From Pseudomonas sp. RIT-PI-q (GTDB lineage: Bacteria; Pseudomonadota; Gammaproteobacteria; Pseudomonadales; Pseudomonadaceae), in NCBI RefSeq assembly GCF_001297125.1, contig NZ_LHPC01000040.1, positions 151,967-215,966 on the forward strand: a stretch of DNA of 64,000 nucleotides, written 5' to 3'. The notes beneath the pieces were generated by a model that worked only from the letters and a program-made list of their open reading frames with translations, made no database searches and was not told the origin of the DNA. Made by a program: the position numbers and the translations under genes. Shown here in pieces: positions 51,106-59,903 of the stretch. The number at the start of each line of letters is the position of its first letter. The stretch's first letter is position 1.

Positions 51106-53163
51106 TCACGCGTCCGGAATGGCCTGGAATGGCGCTTCTTTATCGGTACGTTCTTTAGTACCCCAGGCGGCAACACCGACCTTGAGCGCAAAGAACAGGA
51201 TGCTGAAGACCACGAACAGGAACAGCGCCGTCAGCGTTGCGTTGGTGTACGCGTTGTAGATCACGTGCTGCATCTGCTCAATGCTTTTGGCCGGGGCCAG
51301 CACCTGACCGTTGGCCAGGGCATCGCTGTACTTCTTGGCCAGGGCCAGGAAACCGATCGCCGGGTTGGCGTCGAACAGCTTGATGAAGCCTGCGGTAACG
51401 GTGCAGATCAGCAGCCAAACGGCGGGCAGCATGGTCACCCAGACGTAGCGTTGGCGTTTCATTTTGATCAGTACGACGGTCGCCAACATCAGCGCGATAC
51501 CGGCCAGCATCTGGTTGGAGATACCGAACAGCGGCCACAAGGTGTTGATGCCACCCAGCGGGTCGATCACGCCTTGGTACAGCAGGTAACCCCACATCGC
51601 CACACAACCGGCGGTGGCGATCAGGTTGGCGGTCCAGGAATCAGTGCGTTTCAGCGCTGGCACGAAGGAACCGAGCAAGTCCTGCAGCATGAAGCGCCCG
51701 GCACGAGTACCGGCGTCTACCGCGGTGAGGATGAACAGCGCTTCGAACAGGATCGCGAAGTGATACCAGAACGCCATGGTGTTTTCACCCGGCAGAACGT
51801 GGTGCAGGATCTGCGCGATACCGACCGCCAGGGTCGGCGCACCGCCGGCGCGAGCCAGGACAGTGGTTTCACCGATGTCCTTGGCCACCGCTTGCAGCGC
51901 TTCCGGGGTGATTGCAAAGCCCCAACTGCTGACGGTTTGTGCAACCGAAACAGCATCGGCGCCGACAATCGCCGCCGGGCTGTTCATGGCAAAGTACACG
52001 CCCGGGTCAATCACCGAAGCCGCGACCATGGCCATGATGGCGACGAACGATTCCATCAGCATGCCGCCATAACCGATGTAGCGGGCATGCCCTTCGCTGG
52101 CCAGCAACTTCGGCGTGGTGCCGGAAGCAATCAGCGCGTGGAAACCGGAGACCGCACCACAGGCAATGGTGATGAACAGGAACGGGAACATCCCGCCCTT
52201 CCACACCGGCCCGGTGCCATCGATGAACTGGGTCAGCGCCGGCATTTTCAGCTCGGGCATGGTGATCAGGATGCCGATCGCCAAGGCGACTATGGTGCCG
52301 ATTTTGAGGAACGTGGACAGGTAGTCACGTGGCGCCAGAATCAGCCACACCGGCAGTACCGCAGCGACGAAACCGTAGCCAATCAGCATCCAGGTGATCT
52401 GGATTCCGGTGAAGGTGAAGGCTTTGGCCCAAACAGGGTCGGCGGCAATCTGCCCGCCCAGCCAGATCGAACCCAGCAGCAACAGCACGCCGACCACGGA
52501 GATTTCACCAATGCGGCCCGGGCGGATGTAGCGCATGTAAATGCCCATGAACATCGCGATCGGGATGGTCGCTATCACCGTGAAAATGCCCCACGGGCTT
52601 TCGGCCAGGGCCTTGACCACGATCAGCGCGAGCACCGCGAGGATGATGATCATGATCAGGAAGCAGCCAAACAGCGCGATGGTGCCGGGGATGCGGCCCA
52701 TTTCTTCACGAACCATGTCGCCCAGGGAGCGGCCGTTGCGGCGGGTGGACATGAACAGGACCATGAAGTCCTGAACCGCACCGGCCAGCACCACACCGGC
52801 GATCAGCCACAGCGTGCCGGGCAAATAGCCCATCTGCGCCGCCAGGACCGGACCGACCAGCGGCCCCGCGCCAGCGATGGCGGCGAAGTGGTGACCGAAG
52901 AGCACGTGTTTATTGGTCGGCACGTAGTCCAGACCATCGTTGTTGAGTACGGCGGGCGTCGCGCGATTGGGGTCGAGTTGCATCACCTTGGTGGCGATGA
53001 ACAGGCTGTAATAGCGATAGGCGACGAGGTAGATAGCAACGGCTGCGACTACGATCCAGAGGGCGTTGATCGCTTCGCCGCGGCGCAGGGCCACGACACT
53101 CAGCGCAAACGCTCCAAGGACAGCCACGGCAAACCAGGCGAGGTGTTTAGCCAGACGGGGCAT
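51106..53163 (-). CDS. cstA: Carbon starvation protein CstA family transporter
   Basis: The 685-residue integral membrane protein has about 16-18 helices and the CstA N-terminal domain: LDYVPTNKHVLFGHHFAAIAGAGPLVGPVLAAQMGYLPG, MSTRRNGRSLGDMV, SGTTPKLLASEGHARYIGYG. Family members import peptides or pyruvate during carbon limitation. The YbdD-like gene lies 15 bp downstream. A histidine kinase and response regulator are encoded divergently 363 bp away and probably control it. Confidence 0.94.
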   Translation of the reverse strand: MPRLAKHLAWFAVAVLGAFALSVVALRRGEAINALWIVVAAVAIYLVAYRYYSLFIATKVMQLDPNRATPAVLNNDGLDYVPTNKHVLFGHHFAAIAGAGPLVGPVLAAQMGYLPGTLWLIAGVVLAGAVQDFMVLFMSTRRNGRSLGDMVREEMGRIPGTIALFGCFLIMIIILAVLALIVVKALAESPWGIFTVIATIPIAMFMGIYMRYIRPGRIGEISVVGVLLLLGSIWLGGQIAADPVWAKAFTFTGIQITWMLIGYGFVAAVLPVWLILAPRDYLSTFLKIGTIVALAIGILITMPELKMPALTQFIDGTGPVWKGGMFPFLFITIACGAVSGFHALIASGTTPKLLASEGHARYIGYGGMLMESFVAIMAMVAASVIDPGVYFAMNSPAAIVGADAVSVAQTVSSWGFAITPEALQAVAKDIGETTVLARAGGAPTLAVGIAQILHHVLPGENTMAFWYHFAILFEALFILTAVDAGTRAGRFMLQDLLGSFVPALKRTDSWTANLIATAGCVAMWGYLLYQGVIDPLGGINTLWPLFGISNQMLAGIALMLATVVLIKMKRQRYVWVTMLPAVWLLICTVTAGFIKLFDANPAIGFLALAKKYSDALANGQVLAPAKSIEQMQHVIYNAYTNATLTALFLFVVFSILFFALKVGVAAWGTKERTDKEAPFQAIPDA

Positions 53164-53275
53164 AGCGTGTCTCCTGCCGACAGCCAGTGGACTGCGGCGG
53201 TAATTTTTATAATTGTGTCCGCTGTGCGGAGCTGGCCCAATATCCCCGCATGCCGTCTACAAATAAATCCGCGTT

Positions 53276-53310
53276 ACTACGTACGCAGCGTCTACGTAGT
53301 TCTACGTAGA
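53276..53310. promoter_or_regulatory. CTACGTAG repeats between cstA and the histidine kinase gene
   Basis: TCTACGTAGT at 53291 is followed directly by TCTACGTAGA at 53301, and ACTACGTACG occurs at 53276. Each holds a TACGTA palindrome; the two main copies are 10 bp apart, one helical turn. The site lies 113-147 bp upstream of the CstA start codon. It may bind the NarL-type regulator encoded nearby. Confidence 0.55.
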
Positions 53311-53324
53311 CCACCCCAATCCCC

Positions 53325-53427
53325 CTGTAGGAGCGAGCTTGCTCGCGATAAACGCCGGAACACCGCGCGCCTCCCGGTAACACGCGTTTTCGTTGACGCC
53401 CCTCGCGAGCAAGCTCGCTCCTACAGG
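53325..53427. repeat. REPIN (GAGCGAGCTTGCTCGCGA type)
   Basis: CTGTAGGAGCGAGCTTGCTC on the left and the complementary GAGCAAGCTCGCTCCTACAG on the right enclose about 60 bp. It sits between the CTACGTAG repeats and the histidine kinase gene, and is related to the pair at 39.8 kb. Confidence 0.9.
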
Positions 53428-53526
53428 CTGCCCACCGGTCATTCCGTCCAGCAGCGCTACAGGGCGGGCGTATCTTTGGCATATGATGCCGGGCCCCGCC
53501 TTCCCTCGGTCCGGTCAGGAGCACCG

Positions 53527-54888
53527 ATGCAGCTCAAACACAAAATTGTCGCGCTCGGGATTCTGCCGCTGGTGTTGGCGATCGCCGTCATCTGCGCGCT
53601 GGTGATTTCCCTGAACCGCCAATTGGGCGATCAACAGGCGCAGCTGATCGAAGACAGCATTCTGGCCAGCAAACGCGCCGAACTGAAAAACTACGTCGAA
53701 ATGGCGCAAAGCCTGATCGCCCCGCTGTACGACGACGGCCACGGTGACGCGCGCGCCCAGCAACAAGTGCTCGAAGAACTGCGCAAACTCAGCTTTGGCA
53801 TCAACGGCTACTTCTTCGTCTACGACCGCGAGGGCCGCAGCCTGATGCACGCGCGGCAGTCGGATCTGGTGGGCCAATACCTGTGGGACATGAAAGACCC
53901 GCACGGCCTGCCCGTGATCCAGGCGCTGCTGAAAAGTGCGCAATCGGGCGAAGGCTTTCAACGCTACGCCTGGAACAAGCCCTCTTCCGGCCAGGTGACC
54001 GACAAGCTCGCCTACGTGGTGATGCTGGATCGCTGGGGCTGGATGCTCGGGACCGGCATCTACCTCGAAGACGTCGAGCGCGCCACGCAGCAAGCGCGGG
54101 CCGAGGTCGCGCAGGGCATCCGCAAAACCATGATGGCGATTGCCGTCGTCGCCCTGGTGGCGGTGCTGTTCGTCTTCGCCAGCGGCATGACGCTGAACGT
54201 CAGCGAACATCGCCTGGCGGACAAAAAACTTCAGCGTTTGACCCAGCGTATCGTCAGCTTGCAGGAGGAGGAACGATCCCGGGTTTCCCGCGAACTGCAC
54301 GACGGCATCAGCCAGGTGCTGGTCTCGATCAAGTTTCAATTCGAGCTTGCCAGCCTTGTGCTGGAGAGCGGACAAGACAAGGGTTTGAGCATTCTAAAAG
54401 AGGCCACCGAGCGCCTGGGAGACGCGATTGGCGAAGTTCGCAGCCTCTCCCACGACTTGCGCTCGTCGCTGCTCGACACCCTCGGCCTGCCAGCGGCCAT
54501 CGGTCAACTCGCCGCCGAATTCGAGCAACGCAGCGGGCTGGTAGTGACCTACGACGACAACGAGTTCGACTGTGATTTGGTCGATGGCGCCGCGGTCTCG
54601 CTGTTTCGCATTGTGCAAGAAGGCCTGACCAACATCGAACGCCATGCACAGGCCAAAAACGTCTCCATTACCCTGCACGGGTGCGAAGAATCCGTGCGAT
54701 TGACCGTGGTCGACGACGGCATCGGTTTCAACGTTGCCCAGGTCGAGCGTCGACACGCGGGCATCGGCCTGCGCAATATCCGTGAACGCGTCGAGCATTT
54801 TGGTGGCCGCTTCGACCTGATCTCGATGCCGGGTAGAAGTGAACTGGACGTTTGGCTGCCGATGAAAATGCCCGGCACAAAACGCTGA
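53527..54888 (+). CDS. Cache-domain sensor histidine kinase (NarX/HisKA_3 class)
   Basis: The 453-residue kinase has a first membrane helix (IVALGILPLVLAIAVICALVI), a periplasmic single Cache domain (about residues 35-195, with GINGYFFVYDREG and GWMLGTGIYLEDVE) and a second helix near 200-222. HisKA_3 follows with the phospho-His in SRELHDGISQVLV and an HATPase domain (VVDDGIGFNVAQ, GIGLRNIRERVEHFGG). CAGGAG lies before the start. It is divergent from cstA and is followed by its response regulator 24 bp downstream. It may sense small carboxylates such as pyruvate; this is inference from the cache type and the cstA context. Confidence 0.92.
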   Translation: MQLKHKIVALGILPLVLAIAVICALVISLNRQLGDQQAQLIEDSILASKRAELKNYVEMAQSLIAPLYDDGHGDARAQQQVLEELRKLSFGINGYFFVYDREGRSLMHARQSDLVGQYLWDMKDPHGLPVIQALLKSAQSGEGFQRYAWNKPSSGQVTDKLAYVVMLDRWGWMLGTGIYLEDVERATQQARAEVAQGIRKTMMAIAVVALVAVLFVFASGMTLNVSEHRLADKKLQRLTQRIVSLQEEERSRVSRELHDGISQVLVSIKFQFELASLVLESGQDKGLSILKEATERLGDAIGEVRSLSHDLRSSLLDTLGLPAAIGQLAAEFEQRSGLVVTYDDNEFDCDLVDGAAVSLFRIVQEGLTNIERHAQAKNVSITLHGCEESVRLTVVDDGIGFNVAQVERRHAGIGLRNIRERVEHFGGRFDLISMPGRSELDVWLPMKMPGTKR

Positions 54889-54912
54889 CGCGCCCCCCAA
54901 CAACAAGAGTGA

Positions 54913-55554
54913 ATGCCTGCGATGAACCTGCCCTACCCGATCCGCGTCGCCCTGGTCGACGATCACTCCCTGGTCCGCGACGGCATCAAAGCCTTGCTCG
55001 CGGTGATGGCGCCGCTGGAAGTGGTGGGCGAAGCCGAGAACGGCGCGGACGCGATCGAGATGGTCGGACGCTGCAAGCCGGACCTGTTGCTGGTCGACAT
55101 CAGCCTCAAAGACATGAACGGCCTTGAACTGACCCGCGTGCTACGCAGCCAGTACCCGTCGCTCAAGGTGCTGATGCTGAGCATGTACGACAACAATGAG
55201 TACGTCAGTGAATCGGTGCGCGCGGGTGCGAGTGGCTACGTCCTGAAAAACTCGCCATCGCGGGAAATCATCGCGGCCATCGAAGCCATCGCCAGTGGCG
55301 GCACGTTCTACAGCGCCGAAATTGCCCAGAGGCTCATCGCCGATAAAAGCACCGACAACGAGCTGACACCGCGCGAAAGTCAGGTGCTGTACAAAATGGC
55401 GCAAGGGCTGAACAACAAGGAAATGGCCCGGGAGCTGGACATCAGCGTCCGCACAGTCGAAACCCATCGCCTGAGCATCCGCCGCAAACTCAACATCGAC
55501 AAACCGGCGGCGCTGGTCAAATACGCTATCGATCACGGGATCATTTCGCGGTAA
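54913..55554 (+). CDS. LuxR/NarL family response regulator
   Basis: The 213-residue regulator has a receiver domain with VALVDDHSLVRDG and the phospho-Asp in LLLVDISLKDMNG (about residue 59). The C-terminal LuxR helix-turn-helix is LTPRESQVLYKMAQGLNNKE followed by DISVRTVETHRLSIRRKL. It is co-transcribed with the upstream kinase. Likely targets include cstA and its own operon, through the CTACGTAG repeats. A second ATG at 54922 is possible. Confidence 0.93.
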   Translation: MPAMNLPYPIRVALVDDHSLVRDGIKALLAVMAPLEVVGEAENGADAIEMVGRCKPDLLLVDISLKDMNGLELTRVLRSQYPSLKVLMLSMYDNNEYVSESVRAGASGYVLKNSPSREIIAAIEAIASGGTFYSAEIAQRLIADKSTDNELTPRESQVLYKMAQGLNNKEMARELDISVRTVETHRLSIRRKLNIDKPAALVKYAIDHGIISR

Positions 55555-55567
55555 CCCATAACGCAAC

Positions 55568-55678
55568 CTGTAGCAGCTGGCGAAGCCTGCGTTCGGCTGC
55601 GCAGCAGTCGTAAACCCTGCGCACGCGGTATCCCTGACACACCGCATTGCCTGATTTCACGACTGCTTCGCAGCCGAA
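55568..55678. repeat. Truncated long REP/REPIN element
   Basis: The left arm (CTGTAGCAGCTGGCGAAGCC) and spacer match the element at 6187. The right arm stops after CTGCTTCGCAGCCGAA, where Rhs sequence (GTCGTACTTGATTTCGCC) begins. The missing part would be CGCAGGCTTCGCCAGCTGC. Confidence 0.85.
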
Positions 55679-56820
55679 GTCGTACTTGATTTCGCCGCGC
55701 AACTTATCGAGGGTGCGGGTCAGTTCGCCGGCCAGGTCGTACTGGAGGCGGCGGTGGATCGGGTTGTAGGCGTGCTCCACCAGCAGCTCGGGCTGGATGC
55801 CGGGGTTGTGCAGTTGCGAGAGTTTTTCCGCCGGCAGGGTCGAAGCGAACTGCCAGGCTTTGCGGCCCATGGCGTCGTAGCCGAAACAGCTGGTGAGCTG
55901 CCCTTGGGTGCGCAGGACTTCGCGGTGCAGGTCGTCGCGTTCCATATCGCTGATGAGCTGGCCGTCGAGGTTGAGCTGGTGCAGGTGGCCACTGCCGTAA
56001 TACAGGTGATTCAGGTGCTGGCCGGTGGGCAGGGTCAGCGTCGTCAGGTTGCTCAGCGGATCGTAGTCGTAGGACAAGGCGCCTTGCGGCGTGGTCTCTT
56101 TGATCAGGCGGCCCAGCAGGTCGTAGGTGAAGTCGAGTTTCTCTTCACTGACACCGAGTTTTTTGCCGTGGGCGGTGGGCAGGCGTTCGATAGACAGCAG
56201 GCGATCGCCGTCGTCGTAGGTGTAATCCTGACGCGCATCGGCGTTGAGCTTGGCCAACAGTCGGCCGATGGTGTCGCGCTCGAATTCGGTGTGGCGCTGT
56301 GGTCGTTCGGCGCGTTCGCCGTAGCCGATTTCGTCGACACGCGTCAGGTGCCCGCCGAGGTTGTAGCTGAATCGACGGGTCAGGTTGTCGATGCGTTTTT
56401 CTTCGATCAGGCGATCGGATGCGTCGTAGGCAAACTGGTACGCCGCGTTGTTTTCATTGACCAGCGCGGTGAGGCGGATGGCCTGGTCATATTCGTAGCG
56501 GATGCGCTGGCCTTTGGCGTCCTGACGACTGCTCGGCAGGCCGCGAGCGGTGCGCAGCAAGCGCGTGGTCTGGCCTTTGCCGTCGGTGTGCGTCAGCACC
56601 TGGCCGAGGGCGTTGTAGGTAAACGACTCGGCGCTGCCGTCCGGGTGCTGGATACGCAGCACTTCGCCGTCGGGTTTGCGTTCCAGGGTGGTGGTTTGGT
56701 TCAGGGCATCGGTGACGGCGATCAGGTGATGGCGCTCGTCGAAGCGGTAAAGGGTGTTTTTACCCGAGCAATCCTGGAAGCGTTCGACCTGGGCCAGGGT
56801 GTTCCACCACAGGTATTATT
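55679..56820 (-). pseudogene. Rhs core fragment without a toxin tip
   Basis: The frame encodes YD-repeat Rhs core (FTYNALGQVLTHTDGKGQTT, YDYDPLSNLTTLTLPTGQHL, RRLQYDLAGELTRTLDKLRG). It runs from the YLWWN segment just inside 56820 down to EIKYDF, then passes into the truncated REP element and reads repeat sequence. Upstream a TAA precedes YLWWN in frame. It lacks both N-terminus and toxin domain, so it is a remnant. It is closely similar to the same stretch of the copy at 61.1-62.2 kb. Confidence 0.88.
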
Positions 56821-56917
56821 TAATTGTTCAAATTATTAAAGAGCACATTAGACACCACTATAAAATCAAAAAATATTAATTGCTGGCAAAGATCAGAACA
56901 CCCTACACTTCCCAGAC

Positions 56918-57397
56918 TCAAATAACGACCAACTTATTTTTACAAAAGCCAACGGGCCAATGGCCTTTATAATACACACCCACTATCTTTGCCCACCTAT
57001 CGCCTAAACCATAATACTCTTCAGACACATATTGCCTAAAGGCGAAACACACACCATTTCTTGCCGCAAGGCTAAAATCATGCGGAACACATATAAATTT
57101 ATTTTTATCAAGATTTTTGGTAGCGGCCATTACCGCCTTATTTACCTTCATTCGCATAGCGACAAGATCGGAAGCCGGCTTTGGTAAATTATAAAAAGGA
57201 TCTGGCTGGGTTGGAGAGGTAGGCAGCCATTCGACATCATCATAGTACCCCTCGAACTCAGACACCGACGGTTCCACGAAAACCTTTCGGACGTCTCCTA
57301 TATATATTAACGCGCTATCCTTTGACTCGTCAGCTCCCATATTTGAGAAAAAATCACATCTTTCGATTCTTATGAGTTCTTCATCAATATCAATCAT
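56918..57397 (-). CDS. Putative immunity protein for the HNH-type Rhs toxin
   Basis: The 159-residue A+T-rich gene starts one base after the stop codon of the Rhs-HNH gene. The soluble acidic product (MIDIDEELIRIERCDFFSNMG..., YYDDVEWLPTSPTQPDPFY) has a C-terminal part rich in aromatic residues (YGLGDRWAKIVGVYYKGHW). Position, strand and composition are those of a cognate immunity gene. I do not recognise the family. Confidence 0.7.
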   Translation of the reverse strand: MIDIDEELIRIERCDFFSNMGADESKDSALIYIGDVRKVFVEPSVSEFEGYYDDVEWLPTSPTQPDPFYNLPKPASDLVAMRMKVNKAVMAATKNLDKNKFICVPHDFSLAARNGVCFAFRQYVSEEYYGLGDRWAKIVGVYYKGHWPVGFCKNKLVVI

Positions 57398-57398
57398 A

Positions 57399-59042
57399 CT
57401 AAAATCTCATATCAGTTATTGTTCCAGGTGGCAGAGCCTTTCTTCCTTGTTGAATCGTACTCCGAAGAACGCCGCCGGCCGCGTGTGGACCTGGGATTCC
57501 TGGCAAAGAATGATTAGGTAGCGCACCGTGTGTCGACATCAGGTTCCACCACTTGTTCGCTCCACCACTTTCTAAAGGAATGATGTGGTGAGGAGTTGCA
57601 CCCGATGGCCAAACTCTACCGGTATTTGCCTCCCATTGCTTCATCAAATAATTCTGACTCCCTACAAATTCTTTTCTCGCCATCTGGTTCTGAAACACAT
57701 TGCGCCGTTGAACGACAGGTAGATTCCCTTTCAGTATCTGCGCCTGTTTGGCCGTTATTTCCCCTCCCGTAGAGGCAACCTTGTTTGCATCATGAACTAC
57801 CCGTTCATGGAGTGATGTACATGCTAATCCTAATGGATCTATCCAACCTAACGGATTACTACCATATTGATAGAGGTTATCCCCTCCATTCAATCCAATC
57901 GGATCCTGCGTAACAAACCGCCCCACCTCCGGATCGTAATACCGAAACGTGTTGTAGTGCAGTCCCGTCTCGTCGTCGAAATACTGCCCCTGAAACCGCA
58001 GATTCTGCTCGACTTCATTGACGTCCAATCGCTCCAGCGAGCCCCACGCCTTGTACGTCGCCTGCCAGACGATCTGCCCTTCCCGGTCAGTCATCTCCAG
58101 CGGCGTACCAATCTGATCGGTGTGAAAGTAGTAGAGCTTCTGCTCCCCGCCCTCGGCCTGATCCATCCGCGCCAACGGCGCATAACTACCCGGCTCGTAA
58201 ATGTACAGGCTGCTCTGCCCCGGACTTTCCTCGCGCAACATGCGCAAACCTTGCCACAGGAAATTCTTCTGTTCGGTGACGCCGTTGACTGCTGACACCT
58301 TGGCCACGCGACGCCCCAGGCTGTCGTAACGATAAGCGCCGGTACTTTCCAGCTTGCCGTTGACCAGCGTTTCAGCCTTAACCAGCCGATTCTCAAAGTC
58401 ATAACTGAACGTTTGCAGCCGGCTCATGCCACTGCGCTTTTCAATCAGGTTGCCCCAAGCATCGTAGGTGTATTCCTGATCCCGCCACTGCTTGAGCCGG
58501 TTGTCTTTGACGTGATCGAACTGGCTGGTGTTGAAGTTCAGCCGGTTCGCCGCCGCGTCGTAGCGGAACTCTTCACTGTCCACCAACTTGCCGGTGTCAC
58601 GGCTGTGCAGTTGGCCGTTGGCTTCGTAGTCGTACTTGATCTCGCCGCGCAACTTGTCGAGGGTGCGGGTCAGTTCGCCGGCCGGGTCGTATTGGTGGCG
58701 GCGGTGGATCGGGTTGTAGGCGTGCTCCACTAACAAGTCGGGCTGGATGCCGGGGTTGTGCAGTTGCGAGAGTTTTTCCGCCGGCAGGGTCGAGGCGAAC
58801 TGCCAGGCCTTGCGGCCCATGGCGTCGTAGCCGAAACAACTGGTGAGCTGGCCCTGGGTGCGCAGGACTTCGCGGTGCAGGTCGTCGCGCTCCAGGTCGC
58901 TGATGAGCTGGCCGTCGAGGTTGAGTTGGTGCAGGTGGCCGCTGCCGTAATACAGGTGGTTGAGGTGTTGGCCGGTCGGCAGGGTCAGCGTGGTCAGCAG
59001 GCGCGTGTTCTGACCGTGTGCGTCAGGACCTGACTGGGGCAT
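57399..59042 (-). CDS. Orphan Rhs C-terminal module with HNH-type nuclease tip
   Basis: The 547-codon frame has a shortened Rhs core starting at LTTLTLPTGQHLNHLYYGSG and the junction YYDPEVGRFVTQDPIGLNGG. A tip of about 140 residues follows, with TPHHIIPLESGGANKWWNLM and LPNHSLPGIPGPHAAGG, which looks like an HNH/His-Me finger nuclease. The first codons (MPQSGPDAHGQNTRLL) are core sequence read in a shifted frame, a scar of an internal deletion. Without a secretion N-terminus it is an orphan toxin store. The next gene is its likely immunity partner. Confidence 0.82.
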   Translation of the reverse strand: MPQSGPDAHGQNTRLLTTLTLPTGQHLNHLYYGSGHLHQLNLDGQLISDLERDDLHREVLRTQGQLTSCFGYDAMGRKAWQFASTLPAEKLSQLHNPGIQPDLLVEHAYNPIHRRHQYDPAGELTRTLDKLRGEIKYDYEANGQLHSRDTGKLVDSEEFRYDAAANRLNFNTSQFDHVKDNRLKQWRDQEYTYDAWGNLIEKRSGMSRLQTFSYDFENRLVKAETLVNGKLESTGAYRYDSLGRRVAKVSAVNGVTEQKNFLWQGLRMLREESPGQSSLYIYEPGSYAPLARMDQAEGGEQKLYYFHTDQIGTPLEMTDREGQIVWQATYKAWGSLERLDVNEVEQNLRFQGQYFDDETGLHYNTFRYYDPEVGRFVTQDPIGLNGGDNLYQYGSNPLGWIDPLGLACTSLHERVVHDANKVASTGGEITAKQAQILKGNLPVVQRRNVFQNQMARKEFVGSQNYLMKQWEANTGRVWPSGATPHHIIPLESGGANKWWNLMSTHGALPNHSLPGIPGPHAAGGVLRSTIQQGRKALPPGTITDMRF

Positions 59043-59297
59043 GCTCTGACGTCAAACCGTTAGGACGTTTGCCGCCCAAATTAACCTATATTTTTAAAGA
59101 ACCGAATAGCAAGCCAACTTAAAAAATCTTAAATGCGTCATTTTCCCAAACCAGCGAAAAATAAGATTGCAGGTGGCTGAGCAAGATTGGCAGCCACTCT
59201 GCTGTTCAATTTAAAAACCGTGTCATCTATAAAAATTTCAGACAATCACCTCCTAAAAATACCGTCAACTTATAACTACCCAAGAGATCACTCACAA

Positions 59298-59894
59298 CTA
59301 AAAGTCATCCCATGGAGCATATTGATAGTCATCATCTAACTTCCTAAAGGTAATGCCATAAATTTTTTTATTAACGCATTCAGCCAAGAAACGAGCAGAG
59401 CAGACAACCTCGTGGATTTCTTCAAAGTAAAACAAGTCTGAATTTATGTTTTTCGAGACCACAAGTTTATCAATACGCTCATAATTTGGACTTTTTGAGC
59501 CGTGCACTTCTAATTTCGCATTACTATCCAGTACGAAAGATGAATTATCCAAATCCATAGCTCTCAACCTTTCGATAACAGCAAAGAAAAAATATCTTTT
59601 ATCTTGCCGAATCTTTCCTTGAATAAGAAGTTCAACTGGCCGACTAACATACTTACATTCAAAAGTATCACAGATGGCCAAAAACTCCTTGGATGCCAAG
59701 AAGTGATCTGGCAACCAATCTGCGCTTAGTTGCGGAACATCAGCCACAGCTTGGTAGTCGGCACTTAATGTGCCGCTCCCTGGATTTTCCGTGGGATAGT
59801 GAAAAGTCGGCAAATCGGGAATCCAACTCAAATCAAAAAAATAGGGTGCTCCTTCACCATCTGGCTCGTAATTAATTATATATAGATCTTTCAT
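59298..59894 (-). CDS. Putative immunity protein (Imm11/DUF1629-like) for the AHH toxin at 59.9 kb
   Basis: The 198-residue protein is encoded nine bases after the Rhs-AHH stop codon, with GAGGTGG six bases before its ATG. It has FLASKEFLAICDTFECKYVSRPVEL and ends DYQYAPWDDF. It shares layout with the 209-residue protein at 62.4 kb (FLEVCDGLNVSYRAVPVEL and FSFDPWGEM), so both belong to one family. Resemblance to Imm11/DUF1629 immunity proteins is from memory. A+T-rich codon use fits a horizontally moving module. Confidence 0.75.
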   Translation of the reverse strand: MKDLYIINYEPDGEGAPYFFDLSWIPDLPTFHYPTENPGSGTLSADYQAVADVPQLSADWLPDHFLASKEFLAICDTFECKYVSRPVELLIQGKIRQDKRYFFFAVIERLRAMDLDNSSFVLDSNAKLEVHGSKSPNYERIDKLVVSKNINSDLFYFEEIHEVVCSARFLAECVNKKIYGITFRKLDDDYQYAPWDDF

Positions 59895-59903
59895 TATTCC
59901 ACC

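Noticed and set aside
50773..54888. 1371-codon open frame on the plus strand across cstA
   Set aside because: Most of it is antisense to the well-supported CstA gene; the real gene in this frame is the histidine kinase from 53527. High G+C codon use keeps the opposite strand open.
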